Positions 6,363 through 8,208 of a stretch of DNA of 8,208 bases are shown here, piece by piece. The notes under the pieces were generated by a model that was given only the letters and a program-made list of their open reading frames with translations, was not told where the DNA came from and ran no database searches. The DNA comes from an uncultured Tepidimonas sp. (GTDB lineage: Bacteria > Pseudomonadota > Gammaproteobacteria > Burkholderiales > Burkholderiaceae_C). The translations under genes were made by a program, and so were the position numbers. Numbering within the stretch: position 1 is the stretch's first letter; every line of letters begins with the position of its first letter. The stretch lies in assembly GCA_937949455.1 (NCBI GenBank), contig CALEDU010000090.1, forward strand, positions 1-8,208. The letters are read 5' to 3'.

Positions 6363-7340
6363 TCACATCAGCAGGTGTTCGCCGGCGTTTTCGCCGCCCA
6401 AGACGACATAGTTCACCTTGCGCAGATCGACCAAGGTGCGCCCGCCGGCGTAGCTGATGGCGCTTTGTAAGTCCTCTTGCATCTCGCGCAGGGTGTCGGC
6501 CAGCTTGCCTTTGATCGGCTCGAGGATGCGCTTGCCTTCGACGTGCTTGTACTCGCCTTTGTTGAAGTCGCTAGCCGAGCCGTAGTACTCCTTGTAGAGC
6601 TTGCCGTCCACCTCCACCGTCTGGCCGGGGGACTCCTCGTGGCCAGCGAAAAGCGAGCCGATCATCACCATCGCGGCGCCAAAACGCACGCTCTTGGCGA
6701 TGTCGCCATGGTGGCGAATGCCCCCGTCGGCGATGATGGGCTTGGTCGCCACCCGCGCGCACCACTTGAGCGCCGAGAGCTGCCAGCCGCCGGTGCCAAA
6801 GCCCGTTTTGAGCCGCGTGATGCATACCTTGCCCGGCCCGATGCCCACCTTGGTCGCATCCGCGCCCCAGTTTTCCAGGTCGATCACGGCCTCGGGCGTC
6901 CCTGCGTTGCCGGCAATGACGAAGGTCTGCGGCAGCTTGTGCTTGATGTGCGTGATCATTTTGCGCACGCTGTCTGCGTGGCCATGGGCGATGTCGATGG
7001 TGATGTAGTCGGCGCCCACGCCTTCGGCCGCGAGCCGGTCGATCACCGCATAGTCAGCCGGCTTGACCCCAGAGCTGATGGACACGAACAGGCCCTGCTC
7101 ACGCATGCGCTTGGCAAAAGCCACGCTGTCGAGATCGAAGCGGTGCATGATGTAGAAGTAGCCGTTGGCGGCCAAGTATTCGCTGATGCACTCGTCTACC
7201 ACCGTCTTCATATTGGCGGGTACCACCGGTAGCTTGAAGCGGCGGCCACCAAACTCCACCGAGGTGTCGCATTCGCTGCGGCTTTCCACGCGGCATTTGC
7301 GTGGCAACAGCAGGACGTTGTCGTAGTCGAAAATTTCCAT
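6363..7340 (-). CDS. guaC: GMP reductase, Bacillus GuaC-like type
   Basis: This 325-residue enzyme catalyses NADPH-dependent reductive deamination of GMP to IMP and ammonia, returning guanine nucleotides to the purine branch point. The IMPDH/GMPR TIM barrel is complete. It begins [15 protein letters not shown] (2-16) and continues with [12 protein letters not shown] (39-50), ITIDIAHGH (113-121), the active-site loop [11 protein letters not shown] (166-176) with catalytic Cys173, [15 protein letters not shown] (202-216) and [14 protein letters not shown] (226-239). There is no CBS-domain insert, which separates it from IMP dehydrogenase. Length and sequence are closer to B. subtilis GuaC (326 residues) than to E. 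coli GuaC, from memory. The frame is open upstream to 7706 but has no homologous sequence there. ATG 7340 has GGAG eight bases ahead on the minus strand. It converges with the helicase gene, 23 bp between stops. Confidence 0.97.
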   Translation of the reverse strand: MEIFDYDNVLLLPRKCRVESRSECDTSVEFGGRRFKLPVVPANMKTVVDECISEYLAANGYFYIMHRFDLDSVAFAKRMREQGLFVSISSGVKPADYAVIDRLAAEGVGADYITIDIAHGHADSVRKMITHIKHKLPQTFVIAGNAGTPEAVIDLENWGADATKVGIGPGKVCITRLKTGFGTGGWQLSALKWCARVATKPIIADGGIRHHGDIAKSVRFGAAMVMIGSLFAGHEESPGQTVEVDGKLYKEYYGSASDFNKGEYKHVEGKRILEPIKGKLADTLREMQEDLQSAISYAGGRTLVDLRKVNYVVLGGENAGEHLLM

Positions 7341-7463
7341 GGGCAAGGCTCCAATGTGGCTGTGGGGTAAGCGGCGCGTTGTGGCAGTGCGCGGCCCAAT
7401 GGCTGCGAGCGCTTGATGGATAGCCGGTCGGGCCCGAAGCCGCCAGCACAGGGCGGTGGACAC

Positions 7464-7493
7464 AAAAAACCGGGCTCCCACGTTTGGCCCGGT
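7464..7493 (-). terminator. Leftward intrinsic terminator in the guaC leader (possible attenuator)
   Basis: Read on the minus strand, ACCGGGC (7493-7487) pairs perfectly with GCCCGGT (7475-7469) around an 11-nt loop, and T residues run to 7464. The plus-strand reading has no T tract after the stem, so the element is directional toward guaC. No leftward gene lies between it and the right edge, so it cannot end an upstream visible gene. It sits 124 nt before the guaC ATG, making a leader attenuator or a tiny RNA the natural readings. Confidence 0.7.
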
Positions 7494-7498
7494 GCTCG

Positions 7499-7504
7499 AT
7501 TCTA
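7499..7504 (-). promoter_or_regulatory. Putative guaC -10 element
   Basis: TAGAAT on the minus strand (7504-7499) matches five of six consensus bases. Transcription would begin near A7493, the first base of the terminator stem. The -35 is poor: ATTGTG (7526-7521) lies 16 bp away. If real, the guaC leader is about 150 nt. Support is sequence similarity and position only. Confidence 0.4.
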
Positions 7505-7506
7505 TG

Positions 7507-7518
7507 CCAGCCGGCTGG
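7507..7518. promoter_or_regulatory. 12-bp perfect palindrome CCAGCCGGCTGG between divergent promoters
   Basis: The palindrome lies between the putative guaC -10 (7499-7504, minus) and the putative stator-gene -10 CACAAT (7521-7526, plus). This is where a dimeric repressor could cover both spacers. A 12-bp palindrome is expected about twice in a window this size by chance, so only the placement makes it notable. Confidence 0.3.
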
Positions 7519-7520
7519 GG

Positions 7521-7526
7521 CACAAT
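7521..7526 (+). promoter_or_regulatory. Putative -10 element for the MotA/PomA-like gene
   Basis: CACAAT lies 40 bp before the ATG at 7567 and would start transcription near 7533. No clear -35 is visible 16-18 bp upstream. A GGGGC/GCCCC stem (7535-7539 with 7546-7550) would form in the leader just before the Shine-Dalgarno GGAG (7554-7557). Confidence 0.3.
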
Positions 7527-7566
7527 AGCCCTGTGGGGCACTGCCGCCCCCTTGGAGCGTGTGCGG

Positions 7567-8208
7567 ATGAATCCCTCCACCCTGATCGGCATGGTCGCCA
7601 GCGTTGTGTTGCTGGGTGTCCTGATCCTGTTTGCAGCCGACGATCCTTGGCTGTTCATCGATGTGCCAAGCATCGGCATCGTCCTGGTGGGCACCATGGC
7701 AGCCACCTTCTTGAGCTACCCGATCGGCGAGGTGCTGCGGGTCTTCAAGCTCATCCGAACCGTCATGCGCAACGAGCGCTTGTACACCGAGCGCGACATC
7801 GAGGAGCTGGTGGACATCTCGCGACTGTGGATGCGCGATGATCCGGTGTTGGTCGAAAAGGCGTTGCCGCGCATCTCCAACCCCTTCCTGCGCACAGGGG
7901 TGCAACTGGTCATCGACCGCATTCCGGAGGAGGACATCCTGGACCTGCTGCAGTGGCGGATTTCGCGCATGAAAGCCAAGGAGGCGGCCGAGGCGCAGCT
8001 CTTTCGCGTCATGGCCAGCTACGCGCCCGCTTTCGGCATGATCGGCACCCTGGTTGGGCTGATCAATCTGATGGACGTGGTCGCCAGCGGGGATCTGGTC
8101 GTGATCGGCAAACACCTGGCGGTGGCCCTGATGACGACGTTTTACGGCATTTTGCTGGCCAACCTGGTGTTCAAACCCGTGGCCGTCAAGCTGGAGCGCC
8201 GCACCGAG
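7567..8208 (+). CDS. MotA/TolQ/ExbB-family ion channel, PomA-like stator subunit (3' truncated by window)
   Basis: The visible 214 residues are the N-terminal part of a MotA/PomA-type inner-membrane subunit. In such complexes five A subunits surround two B subunits (MotB/PomB), and ion flow drives rotation of the flagellar motor. Hydrophobic segments at 5-23 and 35-50 are followed by a cytoplasmic domain (about 55-145). Two further helices contain [18 protein letters not shown] (152-169) and [19 protein letters not shown] (184-202). The order and Pro154 match TM3 and TM4 of PomA. Thr161, Thr190 and Thr191 align with PomA Thr158, Thr185 and Thr186, the residues associated with sodium use. ATG 7567 has GGAG nine bases upstream. 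GTG 7561 is too close to that site. A MotB/OmpA-domain partner is expected just beyond the right edge. No other flagellar gene is visible, so a flagellar role is inferred from homology. Confidence 0.88.
   Translation, partial: MNPSTLIGMVASVVLLGVLILFAADDPWLFIDVPSIGIVLVGTMAATFLSYPIGEVLRVFKLIRTVMRNERLYTERDIEELVDISRLWMRDDPVLVEKALPRISNPFLRTGVQLVIDRIPEEDILDLLQWRISRMKAKEAAEAQLFRVMASYAPAFGMIGTLVGLINLMDVVASGDLVVIGKHLAVALMTTFYGILLANLVFKPVAVKLERRTE

Noticed and set aside
7428..7437. TCGGGCCCGA palindrome as an antiterminator for the guaC leader hairpin
   Set aside because: It can pair with the 5' arm of the terminator, but it lies downstream of the T tract, so it would be transcribed after the termination decision.
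7341..7493. Purine riboswitch in the guaC leader
   Set aside because: I could not find the three-way junction with conserved loop-loop pairing of purine riboswitches. Only a terminator hairpin and small GC-rich stems are visible.
7341..7706. Upstream extension of the guaC open frame
   Set aside because: There is no GMP reductase similarity before residue 1 at 7340. The stretch crosses the divergent promoter region and the stator gene.
7099..8115. Minus-strand open frame of 338 codons across guaC and the stator gene
   Set aside because: It overlaps two genes with clear families in other frames and has low-complexity Gln/His/Asp content typical of shadow translation.

Overview
The window is GC-rich, densely coding bacterial DNA with frequent ATGA start/stop overlaps. 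The proteins read most like those of Betaproteobacteria, order Burkholderiales, probably Comamonadaceae or a close relative. This placement rests on recognised protein sequence and was not tested by a search. I see no mobile element, CRISPR array, tRNA, rRNA or phage gene. Most of the content is conserved housekeeping sequence.

Layout. (1) 1-80, minus strand: the first 26 codons of a Glu/Leu/Phe/Val-type glutamate dehydrogenase, running off the left edge. (2) 81-245: a divergent control region with three short dyads. (3) 246-1891, plus strand: a two-gene operon of a CoA-pyrophosphatase-type Nudix hydrolase and a CobD/CbiB-family membrane protein, joined by an ATGA overlap. (4) 1907-4131, minus strand: an operon of a Ste24-like M48 membrane protease and the ribosome-assembly GTPase RsgA, also joined by an ATGA overlap. 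It converges on the CobD-like gene with 15 bp between stop codons. (5) 4132-4181: a 50-bp divergent promoter region. (6) 4182-4784, plus strand: oligoribonuclease (orn). (7) 4785-4983: an intergenic region with an extended -10 element followed almost at once by a perfect intrinsic terminator. (8) 4984-6339, plus strand: a DEAD-box RNA helicase. (9) 6363-7340, minus strand: a GMP reductase of the Bacillus subtilis GuaC type, convergent with the helicase. (10) 7341-7566: a divergent control region with a leftward terminator placed at the predicted guaC +1 and a 12-bp palindrome. (11) 7567-8208, plus strand: the first 214 codons of a MotA/PomA-type stator subunit, cut by the right edge.

Several genes share the theme of RNA and nucleotide turnover: Orn finishes RNA decay, the helicase remodels RNA, RsgA matures the 30S subunit, GuaC returns GMP to IMP, and the Nudix enzyme hydrolyses CoA. 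They lie in separate transcription units, so this is ordinary housekeeping neighbourhood and not evidence of one system. The least ordinary signal is non-coding. Two independent genes (helicase and guaC) have an intrinsic terminator starting within a few bases of the predicted transcription start, with a long untranslated leader downstream. The two elements resemble each other. I did not find a new multi-gene system.
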